Source of the DNA: Actinomadura sp. NAK00032 | GTDB lineage: Bacteria; Actinomycetota; Actinomycetes; Streptosporangiales; Streptosporangiaceae | Direction: 5' to 3' | Assembly (NCBI RefSeq): GCF_013364275.1 | Contig: NZ_CP054932.1 | Span: forward strand, 5,394,001 to 5,458,000 | Length of the DNA: 64,000 nucleotides | Part shown: positions 51,378-60,689 of the stretch, piece by piece | Numbering within the stretch: the first letter of the stretch is position 1 | How the letters are laid out: each line of letters begins with the position of its first letter | Notes under the pieces: model-generated | Databases searched by the model: none | What the model was told of the DNA's origin: nothing | What the model saw: only the letters and a program-made list of their open reading frames with translations | Program-made: the position numbers and the translations under genes

Positions 51378-52239
51378 CGATCCCCGCCTCCCACTGGGTG
51401 CCGCCCGGGACGCTGAGCAGGGCGGAGTCGCTGAGCGTGCCCCCGGACAGGGCGGCGAAGCGCTCCTGGAGATGCTGGGGCGTGACGTCGGTGAGAGCGC
51501 CGTCTCGCAGGTCCAGGACGATCTTCCCGGCGTGCATCATGACCAGCCGGTCCGCCAGGTGGAGGGCATGGCCCATGTCGTGGGTCACCATCAACGTCGT
51601 GATCTTCTGCTCGCGGACGATGCGTTCGGTGGCCTCGTTCACCCGTGCCGCGCTGTTGGGGTCCAGCGCGGCAACGTGTTCGTCGAGCAGCATCAGGGCC
51701 GGGGAGCCCAGCGAGGCCATCGCCACCGCGATCGCCTGCCGCTGCCCGCCGGACAGCGTTCCCGAAACGGCCGAGAGGCGGTTCTCCAGGCCCATGCCGA
51801 GTGGCCGCAGGGCCTCCGCCGCCATCTCGCGGACGGTGCCGCGCCGCGGCGTGCGCATCCGGAACCGTCCTCGCTTCCCGGCCAGCGCGAGCGCGAAGTT
51901 CTCCTCGATGGTCAGCATCGAGACCATGTTGTCCTGCGGGTTCTGCCGTACCCGGGAGATCTTGCGGACGCGCCGCCAGCTGGGCGCGCCGGTCACGTCC
52001 TCACCCCGGACGAGCACCCGGCCCCGGTCCGGCAGCACGTTGCCCGCGACCACGGACAGCATGGTCGACTTGCCGGCGCCGTTGGAGCCGATGACCGACA
52101 CCATGGTCCCGGGGGCGATGGCCAGGTCGACGCCGTCCAGCGCGGTCACCTGCTCGTCGCCGGCTCCCTGGAATCGCTTGTGCACCGCCGAGATGACGAG
52201 GTCCGGGGCCTCGCCGGCCGGCTCAGATGAAGCTCGCAA
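51370..52239 (-). CDS. ABC transporter ATPase (ABC.X4/TrpXYZ type)
   Basis: A 289-residue ATPase from TTG 52239, which is decided by the strong ribosome site GAGGAGG 6 nt ahead. Walker A is VIGSNGAGKSTMLSVVAG, Q-loop ISRVRQNPQDNMVSMLT, signature SGTLSGGQRQAIAVAMA, Walker B LMLLDEHVAALDPNSAA, and H-loop TLMVTHDMGHALH. The EHVAALDP variant is typical of the ABC.X4-type amino-acid-like uptake ATPases. Its permease partner, overlapping by 17 bp, is truncated, so this transporter is now incomplete. Confidence 0.9.
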   Translation of the reverse strand: MRASSEPAGEAPDLVISAVHKRFQGAGDEQVTALDGVDLAIAPGTMVSVIGSNGAGKSTMLSVVAGNVLPDRGRVLVRGEDVTGAPSWRRVRKISRVRQNPQDNMVSMLTIEENFALALAGKRGRFRMRTPRRGTVREMAAEALRPLGMGLENRLSAVSGTLSGGQRQAIAVAMASLGSPALMLLDEHVAALDPNSAARVNEATERIVREQKITTLMVTHDMGHALHLADRLVMMHAGKIVLDLRDGALTDVTPQHLQERFAALSGGTLSDSALLSVPGGTQWEAGIDG

Positions 52240-52642
52240 CGCGGTCCTCCTCGTAGAAGCGCGCCTGGGCGACGCGGCGTTCCCGGCGTCCGGCCGCGGT
52301 GACGCTGCGCAGCGTCGCGCGGGCGTGCGACCGGACGGTGATCATCGCGATGACGAGTCCGGCGGTGATGAGCTGCAGCAGGTTGGGGTCGAGTCCGAGC
52401 TGGAGTGCGCCGGCGACGGCGAACCGGTAGACGACCACCCCGACGACGAGCATGGCGACGGTGGGTCCGATGCGGTTGGACCTGGTGAGGGTCAGCCCGA
52501 CCATCATGGCCGCCAGGGCGATCACGATCACGCCGTTCTGGATGGTGACGTCCATGAATCCCTGGTTGTGCACGACCAGCCCGCCGGTGAGGGCCCCGAG
52601 CGCGTTGGCCACGGCGAGTCCGATGGCCTGCCGGACTTTCCG
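52223..52642 (-). pseudogene. 5'-truncated ABC permease (ABC.X4 type)
   Basis: The surviving part reads VRQAIGLAVANALGALTGGL, then VVHNQGFMDVTIQNGVIVIA and a last pair of helices with AMLVVGVVVYRFAVAGALQL. This is the C-terminal third of the putative amino-acid permease that accompanies the downstream ATPase. Upstream of about 52640 the frame passes into the antisense of a serine hydrolase, so the first two-thirds and the start are lost. Confidence 0.65.
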
Positions 52643-53272
52643 CCCGGCAAGGGCTGGGCGTACTCCAACACCGGCTACGTCCTGCTCGACATGGTCATCG
52701 AGAAGGTCACCCGCCGGCCCGCCCACCGGGAGATCGAAGGCCGTATCCTGCGCCCGCTCAGCCTCGACCAGACCCGGTGGGGCGGCACCTCACCTACCCT
52801 GCCCCGGCCGCACGCCCGGGCCTACCAGCTGTTCGGTCCCGGTGCCCGAGTGGACGTCACCGAGCAGATACCGGTGGACTACCAGAACCTGTCGTGGGTC
52901 ACGACCACGCGGGACCAGAACCGGTTCTTCCGCGCGCTGCTCGCGGGCCGGCTGCTGCCGGCGCGGCAGCTGGCCGAGATGAAGCAGACCGTCGAGGTGA
53001 GCGCGGAGGTCCAGAAGCTGTGGCCCGGCGGCCGCTACGGTCTCGGCCTGGTCGAACGCCCCCTGACCTGCGGCGGAACCTACTGGAGCCACGAGGGTGG
53101 GGACGGCGGCTACATCACCCTCAACGGCGTCACCGAGGACGGCCGGCGCAGCGCAGTGGTCTCCATGTCCGAGGCGCGCGGCGACACCTTCGAGCACATC
53201 AAGGCTCAGGAGGACGCGGCCAGCGCCCTGATCGACCATGCGCTGTGCGCCGGGAGCCCCGGCACTTGGTAA
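52634..53272 (+). pseudogene. 5'-truncated serine hydrolase (beta-lactamase / DD-carboxypeptidase class)
   Basis: From about 52634 the frame reads DFPPGKGWAYSNTGYVLLDM, which holds the second catalytic motif (YSN), then TTTRDQNRFFRALLAGRLLP and YGLGLVERPLTCGGTYWSHE with the closing HxG-like EGGDGG. The N-terminal half with the SxxK nucleophile is absent. The sequence begins exactly where the ABC permease on the other strand ends, marking a rearrangement joint. Confidence 0.7.
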
Positions 53273-53699
53273 GTGGAGGCCGGCCGGTGGCCGGTGAGCT
53301 CGACGCGGCGCTCGCGGACTCCGTGAGCCGGATGCGGACCAGCGTTCAGATGTGCAGAAGAAGCATCGGCGGAGCCGGATGCGGGAAGCAGCACGAATTG
53401 CACGCCACCGTAGGGGCCGAGCTGCGCGTCCTCAGCCTGCTCGGAACAGCGACAGCACCCCGAGCATCCGAGGGCGAGCGGACCCGGAGCGCAGGGCCGA
53501 CCACGGCCCGAGCACCGTAAGCCGCGCGGCAGCGATCGCCCCCAACCGCGCAACCAGCTCAACCACGCTGCGGCGATCGTAGGGCCCAACCATCGCCGTC
53601 TGATCCGTAGCAACTGGCAGGACCATACCGGGCCACTCCACGTCAGCCAGAGTTGGGACGACGGGGACGCAAGCGGCAACTGAAGCTAGAGGACGAGTA
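53273..53699. other. 427-bp region without a recognisable gene
   Basis: A minus-strand frame ending at 53432 has one protein-like stretch (TAMVGPYDRRSVVELVARLG, then AIAAARLTVLGPWSALRSG) but no start or family that I can name. The rest looks noncoding. It lies between two wrecked genes. Confidence 0.35.
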
Positions 53700-54290
53700 C
53701 TGGTGTCCGAACCATCCGGGCCACCGGCATGCACAACCTGCTCGTCGTCCCCTGAAGGCCCGCGGCGACATCCTGGGCATCATCGTGTTCACCCGCAACG
53801 ACAACAAGACCCCGTTCACCACCGACGACCTAGCCCTCGCCGAGGAGCTCGCAGCCCGCGCCGCGCTCAGCCTGGACAACGCGCGCCAATACACCCGCGA
53901 GCGTGAAGCGGCTGTGGCCCTGCAACGCAAGCTCCTGGCCGCAGACCCTGATGGGAGGTGACACCGTCGAGCCGGCCTCGCACTACAGCCCTCAGACGTT
54001 TACCGGACCGTCGGGAGCGACGGGTACGACACCATCCTGCTGCCCGACTCCCGCGTCGCTCTGATCGTGGGCGATGTGACCGGTCACGGTATCGACGCCG
54101 CGGCGAGCATGGGACGCCTGCGCACCGCCATGCTCACCCTGGCCCACCTCGACCTGCCGCCCGGCGAACTCCTCACCAGGCTCGACGAGCTCTACGCCCG
54201 CGAGGCCGAGGAGGACAACAGTGAGACCGAGTCACCCATGGCGGCCACCTGCCTGTACGTCGGGCCGGTCCGCCACACGGGCACCTACCT
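53700..54290 (+). pseudogene. SpoIIE-type PP2C phosphatase with GAF domain, frameshifted fragment
   Basis: The GAF end is readable as MHNLLVVP, a one-base shift near 53750, then ARGDILGIIVFTRNDNKTPF and DLALAEELAARAALSLDNAR. A linker and another shift follow, then the phosphatase core VALIVGDVTGHGIDAAASMG and RLRTAMLTLAHLDLPPGELL, where the GDVTGHG metal motif is intact. The sequence stops being similar soon after MAATCLYVGPV. The N-terminal PAS/GAF part, about 80 residues between the blocks, and the C-terminus are missing. Confidence 0.65.
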
Positions 54291-54299
54291 GGAGGCCGA

Positions 54300-56117
54300 C
54301 TGGGCATACTGCGCGTTCTGGCGTGACGTCGTTCAGCACTGGAGCACGTCCCGTCACCTGTGGGACGTGCGGCACGCCGACGAGCTGCGTGACGCTGCGG
54401 CGGGGGCAAGGCCAGGGCCCCGTTCCTCCACGGCAACGGCGCGCCCCGCACGGCGGCGGAGCTGCCCGCCGCCGATCCCGGCCGCACCGAGGCGGCGGCG
54501 TTCACCGAATGGGTCACGCTGCTGCACGAGCGCGGTGAAGTGGAGGCGGCGTCCGCGGCCGCCGGCATCGATCTGGACACCACGCCGATCGAGATCGAGC
54601 CCTACTACGAGGTGAGCAGTGTGGACCCGCTCGAGGTCTTCGCGCGGACGCCCCTCTCCCTCTCCCGGTTGGAGACGGAGATCCGCCGTCTGGCAGCCGC
54701 GGTGGGAACCGACGCGTTCTGGGTCCCCTACCGGCAGTACGCGGCGATCCTCTTCGAGACCGGCGGTACGGAGACGGGTCTGCGAGCCCGGGTCGTCGAA
54801 TTCGCGGCCGGTGAGGAGCCTGCCGACGTCGTGCTTCCCGAGGCGTGCCGGCGCCGCCTGCCCGATCTCGACCTGCTGCGGGACGGCTTCCCGCCGGCGC
54901 GGTTGCACCCACTGGTCCGACGACCGGGGTTGTCGCTCTCATTCCTCATCAGACGCCGCAAGCGCTCCGATCTTGCTTTCCTGGCCGCCGCCGACGAGTT
55001 GGGCCGCCGGCTCGGGTCCCCGCGCATGGAGCCGGCCGCGAACCCGCAACTGGAGGCGCTGGCGCTCGCGGTGTCGGCGAACCTGCCCGTGCTGCTGTGG
55101 GGCGAGCCGGGGATCGGCAAGTCCGCCGGCCTTCGGCAGCTGGCCACCGGGCTCGGCGTCCCGCTGGAGACGGTGATCGCCAGCGCGCACGAGCCCTCCG
55201 ACTTCGCCGGCCTGCCGATCATCGGTGACGATCCGGCCGCCACCGGCGTGCCGATGGCCCTGCCGGACTGGGCGGTCCGGCTGGCCGCGTCCGGGCGCGG
55301 CATCGTGTTCTTCGACGAACTGTCCTCCGCTCCCCCCGCCGTCCAGGCGGCGCTGCTGCGGGTCGTCCTGGAACGCCGGGTCGGCAGCCTGGCGCTGCCG
55401 GAGAGCGTCCGGGTGGTCGCCGCCGCGAACCCGCCGTCCAGCGCGGTGGACGGCTGGCACCTCAGCCCGCCGCTGGCGAACCGGTTCGTCCACCTGCGAT
55501 GGGCGCACGACCCCCGGACGGTCGCGCGCGGCATGGCCGGTACCTGGCCTGCCGTGCCCGTACCCGTCGTCGACCCCCGGCGCGGTCGCCCGCGCCCGTG
55601 GGACGATCTCTGGGTTCCGCACCGCCCGGCCCGGCCTGACCCACCACCTGCCCGGCGACGCGGAAAGCCGGGGCGCCGGGGCCTCGCCTGGCCGTCGCCG
55701 CTGGGGCGGTCGGCTACGCCACCGGCGCCGAGCAGAAAGCGGTCGCTTCCGCCTCATCGGCGCGGTCGGCGACGGTGCGGGCCTGGAACTGCTCAACTGC
55801 CTGGAACAGCTCGACCTTCCCGATCCGGACCGCGTCCTAGCCGATCCGGACGCCTTCGCGCTGCCGGCGCGGGGCGACCGGCGACTCCCTTCTTGACGGC
55901 CGTCGTCTCGGCGGTGCAGAGCGACCTCACCCGGCGGCGCTGGGAGGCGGGGTGGACGGTGCTGGCCAAGGCCGTCGAGGCAGGGGTCCCCGACGTCGCG
56001 GCTCGGGCCGCCGCGGACCTGGCGGCGCTGCGCGACACCGACTGGCCGGTCCCCGCCGGCATCGACGCGTTCCTCGACCTGCTCCAGTTGTCCGGCGCGC
56101 TGCCGAGTGGCTCCTGA
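54300..56117 (+). pseudogene. MoxR-type AAA+ ATPase with several frameshifts
   Basis: The open part from about 54420 gives a 200-residue N-terminal region, then the ATPase core VLLWGEPGIGKSAGLRQLAT (Walker A), DWAVRLAASGRGIVFFDELS (Walker B) and VRVVAAANPPSSAVDG (sensor 1) with NRFVHLRWAHDP. After about 55590 the expected C-terminus hops through three frames (THHLPGDAESRG, then GYATGAEQKAVASA, then LIGAVGDGAGLELLNCLEQL, then SAVQSDLTRRRWEAGWTVLA). At least three or four indels are needed. The core could still fold, but the product cannot be native. Its usual partner, a VWA-type protein, follows and is also broken. Confidence 0.65.
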
Positions 56118-56119
56118 CC

Positions 56120-56406
56120 ATGGCCGACCTCGACCGGGTCAAGCTGCTCGCGGCGCGGTACCGTGCGGCCGGCGACGGCCGTACCCCGCCTCGGCGCTCT
56201 ACTCGCTGACGGTCGTACCGAGCGACAGGGTGCCGACGATGGGCGTCGATCGACACTGGCGGTGCTATGTGTCACCGTCCTTCGTCGCGGCGACTTCCGT
56301 CACCGAACTGGAGGGCGTGTGGATTCACGAGGTGGCACACCTGCTGCGGAACCATCACGGCCGTGCGGACCTGCCTGGGTCGAAACGGTCCACGTTCCTC
56401 GGAACT
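56120..56406 (+). pseudogene. VWA-associated metallopeptidase-like protein (DUF2201-type), truncated
   Basis: From ATG 56120, 3 bp after the ATPase stop, MADLDRVKLLAARYRAAGDG is in one frame and ALYSLTVVPSDRVPTMGVDR, then FVAATSVTELEGVWIHEVAH, in another, so a shift lies near 56185. HEVAHLL is a zincin-like motif (HExxH). After NHHGRADLP the homology ends and the VWA half is absent. Confidence 0.55.
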
Positions 56407-56920
56407 GACCCGGTTCGGCATGCCATAACCCGGTGAACGTTCGCGGCCACCGCAACTGGCGAGCAGGAGAGCGCCTCGCGGAAGGGCGCCGCGTCGAAGC
56501 CCGGTCGTGACCGTGAGAAGCAGGAACGTTTGTTCCTGTTCTCGAGCGACGGCCAAGCAGCCGGGGAGAAGTCAGGCGCGCGGCGTGCGACCGGGCCCGG
56601 ACAACCGCGCGGCGGTACCTCGAACGCGGTCGGATCCAGGAGACCCGCGCGGGCTCTACCTTCGAAGTGCCGGCGATCAGTAACCGGTTGAACGTCGACC
56701 GGGAGAAGTCCCTCGTTCCGGCGCCGGTGCGCGCCGGAACGCCCCAAACTGCTGCACCTGGTTTCGCGCTGCTTCTCGACGGCACTACCCGGCCCGCGAC
56801 GCGCGGCCCAGCCGGCGCTGACGCAGGTGGTCCGCGTCGTCCTCAACCGATGTCGCGGTAGCGCGTAGTCCGTTCCGTCCCGCATCGCCATGCGAGGCCG
56901 AAGGGACAGGCCGCCTCCGG
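56407..56920. other. 514-bp region, no gene recognised
   Basis: Frames on both strands are Arg/Pro-rich and lack ribosome sites. A segment at about 56600-56700 (RRYLERGRIQE, FEVPAISNRLNVDREKS) hints at a decayed protein, but no family is identifiable. It ends at the mmsA stop. Confidence 0.4.
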
Positions 56921-58432
56921 TCAGACCGCCGTCGGGAAGTGAAGGTCGCCGCGGTCGGGCGAGCCGTCCTCATCGCCGGGCCATCGAGCGGTGACGGCCT
57001 TCGCGCGCGTGTAGAAGGCGACGCCCTCCGGGCCGTGGATGTGATGGGCGCCGAACAACGATTGCTTCCAGCCGCCGAAGGAATAGAACGCCATCGGCAC
57101 CGGGACCGGGACGTTGACACCGATCATCCCGACCTGGACGCGGCGTTGGAAGACGCGCGCCGCCCTGCCGCTGGAGGTGAAGATCGCCGTGCCGTTGGCC
57201 CACTCGTTGTCGTTGATGAGGTCGATCGCCTCCTGCAGCGAGCCGACTCGCACGACGACGAGCACGGGCCCGAAGATCTCGTCGCGGTAGACGTGCATCT
57301 CCGGCGTGACCCGGTCGAACAGCGTGGGGCCGACGAAGAACCCGTCGCCCTGGACGTCGAGTTGGCGGCCGTCGACCACGAGGTCGGCGCCCGCTTCGAC
57401 TCCGGAGGCGATGTAGCCTCTGATCCGCGCGAGCGCGTCCGGCGTCACGATCGGGCCCATCTCTGATCCGGCCTCCATGCCCGGCCCGACTTTGATCGCA
57501 CGCGCCTTTTTGCGCAGGTGCTCGACGAGCGGCACGGCCACGTCGCCGACCGCGACGGCGACCGAGATCGCCATGCAGCGCTGGCCGGCCGATCCGTACG
57601 CGGCTGCGGCCAGATGGTCGGCGGCGCGGTCGAGGTCGGCGTCGGGAAGGACGACGGCGTGGTTCTTGGCGCCGCCGAGCGCTTGCACGCGCTTGCCGTT
57701 CGCGGTCGCGCGCTCGTGCACGTACCGCGCGATGGGTGTGGAGCCGACGAAGGAGACCGCCGCGACGTCTGGGTGGTCGAGGATCGCGTCGACCGTGACC
57801 TTGTCGCCGTGGACGAGGTTGAAGACGCCGTCGGGCAGGCCGGCGTCGGCGTAGAGCTGGGCGATGAGGTTGCACACCGACGGGTCACGTTCGGAGGGCT
57901 TGAGCACGAAGGTGTTGCCAGTCGCGATGGCGATCGGGTGCATCCACAGCGGCACCATCGCGGGGAAGTTGAACGGAGTGATGCCGGCGCAGACGCCGAG
58001 CGGCTGGCGAAAGGAGAACAGGTCGATCTCGGTTGAGACCTGGTCGGAGTACTCCCCCTTGAGCAGTTGCGGGATTCCGCAGGCGAAGTCGATCACCTCG
58101 ATGCCGCGGACGACTTCCGCCCTGGCGTCCTCGAGGACCTTGCCGTGCTCGAAGGAGACGATCCGCGCGAGCTCGTCGACGTGCTTCTCGACCAGGTTGC
58201 GGAAGGCGAACATCAGCCGCGAGCGGCGCATGACGGAGGTGTCGGCCCACTCCGGCAGGGCGGCGCGCGCCGCTCGTACGGCGGTGTCGACGTCGGCGGG
58301 CTCGGCCAGGAGCACGTCGGCCTGGTGCTCGCCGGTCGCGGGGTTCCAGACCGGGGCTGTCCGGCTGGACACGCCGGGGGTCTCCTTCCCGCCGATGCTG
58401 TGGTGGATTGTCCGAACTGCCAGAGTGCTCAC
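56921..58432 (-). CDS. mmsA: CoA-acylating methylmalonate-semialdehyde dehydrogenase
   Basis: A 503-residue aldehyde dehydrogenase. LGVCAGITPFNFPAMVPLWM (residues about 140-160) is the MmsA-specific NAD block. VSFVGSTPIARYVHERA, VQALGGAKNHAVVLPDAD with the oxyanion region, and SAGQRCMAISVAVAVGD, containing the catalytic Cys (about residue 283), follow. It converts malonate- or methylmalonate-semialdehyde to acetyl- or propionyl-CoA with loss of CO2. GTG start. It is the last gene of the minus-strand unit with a dehydrogenase and a glycine acetyltransferase. Confidence 0.94.
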   Translation of the reverse strand: MSTLAVRTIHHSIGGKETPGVSSRTAPVWNPATGEHQADVLLAEPADVDTAVRAARAALPEWADTSVMRRSRLMFAFRNLVEKHVDELARIVSFEHGKVLEDARAEVVRGIEVIDFACGIPQLLKGEYSDQVSTEIDLFSFRQPLGVCAGITPFNFPAMVPLWMHPIAIATGNTFVLKPSERDPSVCNLIAQLYADAGLPDGVFNLVHGDKVTVDAILDHPDVAAVSFVGSTPIARYVHERATANGKRVQALGGAKNHAVVLPDADLDRAADHLAAAAYGSAGQRCMAISVAVAVGDVAVPLVEHLRKKARAIKVGPGMEAGSEMGPIVTPDALARIRGYIASGVEAGADLVVDGRQLDVQGDGFFVGPTLFDRVTPEMHVYRDEIFGPVLVVVRVGSLQEAIDLINDNEWANGTAIFTSSGRAARVFQRRVQVGMIGVNVPVPVPMAFYSFGGWKQSLFGAHHIHGPEGVAFYTRAKAVTARWPGDEDGSPDRGDLHFPTAV

Positions 58433-58513
58433 GAGCTGCTCGCTTTCTCGTAGGTTGGGATAGGTATCAGGCTGTGGTTCGCGTCCTCGCGACCACCCCT
58501 GCTCGCCGTCCTG

Positions 58514-59308
58514 TCAGGCGATCAGGTCGCCGCCGTTGATGTCGATGGCGGCGCCGGTGATGTAGGCGGCCCGGTCGCAGGCCAGGAAGGCCACGAGCTC
58601 GGCGACTTCCCACGGCTCCCCGACGCGGGGTATGGGGAACGTGCTGGCGGCTTGTTCGAGCGTCCCGTCGGGTAGCACGGAGCGCGCCATCGGCGTGTCG
58701 ATGAGGCCTGGACAGACGGCGTTCACTGTGACCCCGTCGGGGCCGTACGCCTTCGCCAGGTGCCGGGTAAGGCCGAGGACGCCGTGTTTTGCGGTCGTGT
58801 AGTGCGCGCCGCCGGCCGTGCTGATGGTCTTGCCGGCCGTGGAGGAGAAGTTGACGATCCTCCCCCAGCGTCGGCTGCGCATGGCGGGGAGCGCCAGCTG
58901 ACAGCACAGGAATGTCCCGTGCACGTTGACCGCGAGCACGCGGTTCCACTCGTCGGCGGTGATGTCCTCGAACGGCGTGGGTGGCGCGATGCCCGCGGCG
59001 TTGACCAGGATGTCGAGCCGCGACCGCTCCTTCAGAAGCGATGCGAACGCGCTCTGGAGCCGGTCGGCGTCGGTGACGTCGACCGCGACCGACCGGACGC
59101 GGTCCTCCTCGACGCCCAGCATCGACGCGAGCGCGGTGCGGCCGGGGTCGGCGAGGTCGAGAACCATGACGGTCGCTCCGCGGCGGGCCAGGGCGTAGGT
59201 GGTGGCGAGGCCCATGCCGCTCGCGCCGCCGGTCACGACCGCGACCCGCCCCTCCAGTTCGCGGCCGTCGGCGGTGGTGGGGGCTCGGAATCCCTCGGTG
59301 GCGGTCAT
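58514..59308 (-). CDS. SDR family NAD(P)-dependent oxidoreductase
   Basis: A 264-residue classical short-chain dehydrogenase. The coenzyme motif is VAVVTGGASGMGLATTYALA (residues about 22-40), with VMVLDLADPG after beta2, suggesting NAD preference. ILVNAAGIAPPTPFED contains NAG. The catalytic set Ser in VNFSSTAGKT and YTTAKHGVLGLTR (YxxxK) are intact. VCPGLIDTPMARSV closes it. It overlaps kbl by ATGA, so it is likely to make the keto-substrate for that enzyme, e.g. by oxidising a 3-hydroxy amino acid. No exact substrate can be assigned. Confidence 0.93.
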   Translation of the reverse strand: MTATEGFRAPTTADGRELEGRVAVVTGGASGMGLATTYALARRGATVMVLDLADPGRTALASMLGVEEDRVRSVAVDVTDADRLQSAFASLLKERSRLDILVNAAGIAPPTPFEDITADEWNRVLAVNVHGTFLCCQLALPAMRSRRWGRIVNFSSTAGKTISTAGGAHYTTAKHGVLGLTRHLAKAYGPDGVTVNAVCPGLIDTPMARSVLPDGTLEQAASTFPIPRVGEPWEVAELVAFLACDRAAYITGAAIDINGGDLIA

Positions 59309-60489
59309 CGGTCGGCCAGGAGGGCCCGAGCGCGGGCGAAGGCGCCTGCCGCGAGTTCGAGCTGCTCGGCGGTGTGCGCCGCCGAGACCTGGAGCCGGAT
59401 CCGCTCTCCCCCGGTCGGGACGACCGGATGGGAGAGCGCGAAGGCCAGGACTCCCTCGCGGCGGAGCGCCACCGCCATGTCGCGAGCCAGCGAGCCGCCG
59501 CGCAGCATCACGGGGATGATCGGGTGCTCGCCCGGCAGGACCTCATAGCCGAGGTCGTGCAGCGCACCGCGGAGCCAGGCGGTGTTGGCGGCCAGGCGCT
59601 CCCGCAGCTCGGGCCGTGCTCGCGCGATGCGGATCGCCGTCAGCGCCGCGGCGGCCAGCGGCGGGGCCAGCGCGTTGGTGAAGATGTAGGGACGCGAAGC
59701 CTGCCGCAGCGTCTCCACCACCTCGCGGGGGCCCGCGGCAAAGCCGCCGGCCGCGCCGCCCAGTGCCTTGCCGAGGGTTCCGGTCAGTACGTCGACGCGG
59801 CCGTCGATCCTGAAGTGCTCTGAGGTGCCCGCGCCGGTCGTGCCGAGCACTCCCGTGGCGTGCGAGTCGTCGACCATGAGGGCCGCGTCGTGGCGCCGTG
59901 CCAGCTCGTAGAGCCGGGGCAGCGCGGCGAGGTCGCCGTCCATGCTGAAGACACCGTCGGTGACGATGAGCCGGTGGCGTGCGTCGGCGCACCCGATGAG
60001 GCGGCGTTCGAGGTCATCGAGATCGGCGTGCGCGAAGACATGCCGCCGGGCCCGTGCCAGCCGGATGCCGTCGATCAGGCTGGCGTGGTTGAGCGCGTCG
60101 CTCACGACCGCGTCGGTCGGGCCGAGCAGGGCGTCGAAGACGCCGAGGTTGGCGTCGTAGCACGAGGTGTAGAGGATGGCGTCCTCGGTTCCGACGAGCT
60201 CGGCGATCTCCGCTTCGAGTTGAGCGTGGGCGGCCCGTGTGCCGCTGAGCACGCGTCCCGCAGCGACTCCGAGCCCTGTGTCGCGCAGGGCGCGACGGGC
60301 CGACTCGACCACCTCGGGTGCGCCGGCGAGCCCGAGGTAGTCGTTGGAGGCCAGGTTCACGAGCGTCTTGCCATCCACCTTGAGCGTCGGTCCCTGGGCG
60401 CCGGAGACCACAAGGTCGCGTCGCAGGCCGGTGGTCGCCCGACGGTGGTCGAGCTCCTTTCGGAGCCGGGCCAGCAGCGTGGCATTCAT
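59305..60489 (-). CDS. kbl: 2-amino-3-ketobutyrate CoA ligase / AONS-type alpha-oxoamine synthase
   Basis: A 394-residue PLP enzyme of the alpha-oxoamine synthase family. VNLASNDYLGLAGAPEVVES starts the core, LYTSCYDANLGVFDALLG is the PLP ring region, LMVDDSHATGVLGTTGAGTS holds the PLP Asp-Ser-His, and VLTGTLGKALGGAAGGFAAG carries the Schiff-base Lys. Kbl splits 2-amino-3-ketobutyrate into glycine and acetyl-CoA; BioF-type condensation is the alternative. Pairing with an SDR by ATGA overlap parallels the threonine dehydrogenase-Kbl route and favours Kbl. A palindrome-covered promoter lies upstream. Confidence 0.85.
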   Translation of the reverse strand: MNATLLARLRKELDHRRATTGLRRDLVVSGAQGPTLKVDGKTLVNLASNDYLGLAGAPEVVESARRALRDTGLGVAAGRVLSGTRAAHAQLEAEIAELVGTEDAILYTSCYDANLGVFDALLGPTDAVVSDALNHASLIDGIRLARARRHVFAHADLDDLERRLIGCADARHRLIVTDGVFSMDGDLAALPRLYELARRHDAALMVDDSHATGVLGTTGAGTSEHFRIDGRVDVLTGTLGKALGGAAGGFAAGPREVVETLRQASRPYIFTNALAPPLAAAALTAIRIARARPELRERLAANTAWLRGALHDLGYEVLPGEHPIIPVMLRGGSLARDMAVALRREGVLAFALSHPVVPTGGERIRLQVSAAHTAEQLELAAGAFARARALLADR

Positions 60490-60527
60490 GCTTTCCCGCC
60501 TTCTTCGCCCAGCCGATCACCTATGGA

Positions 60528-60562
60528 AATTAGCATACTAATTCCTTATTTTGATATCTCAA
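60528..60562 (-). promoter_or_regulatory. Promoter and GntR-like operator of the kbl-SDR-mmsA operon
   Basis: On the minus strand, TTGAGA (60562-60557) and TAGTAT (60540-60535) are spaced 16 nt. The -10 lies inside the palindrome AATTAGTATGCTAATT (60543-60528, 6-bp arms around 4 nt). The layout is that of a repressor covering the promoter. GntR/FadR-type regulators bind such sites; no regulator gene lies within the window next to it. Confidence 0.6.
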
Positions 60563-60689
60563 CGGATGGCGCGGGCGGCCCCGGAGACTGCGAGGGACAG
60601 GCCCGCGCGCCCACGTCCACGTGTGGCCGTGGGCGGCGAGCAATACGACGGCCTCGACCAGAACCCAACGGGCTACCGCAGCCGGATCA

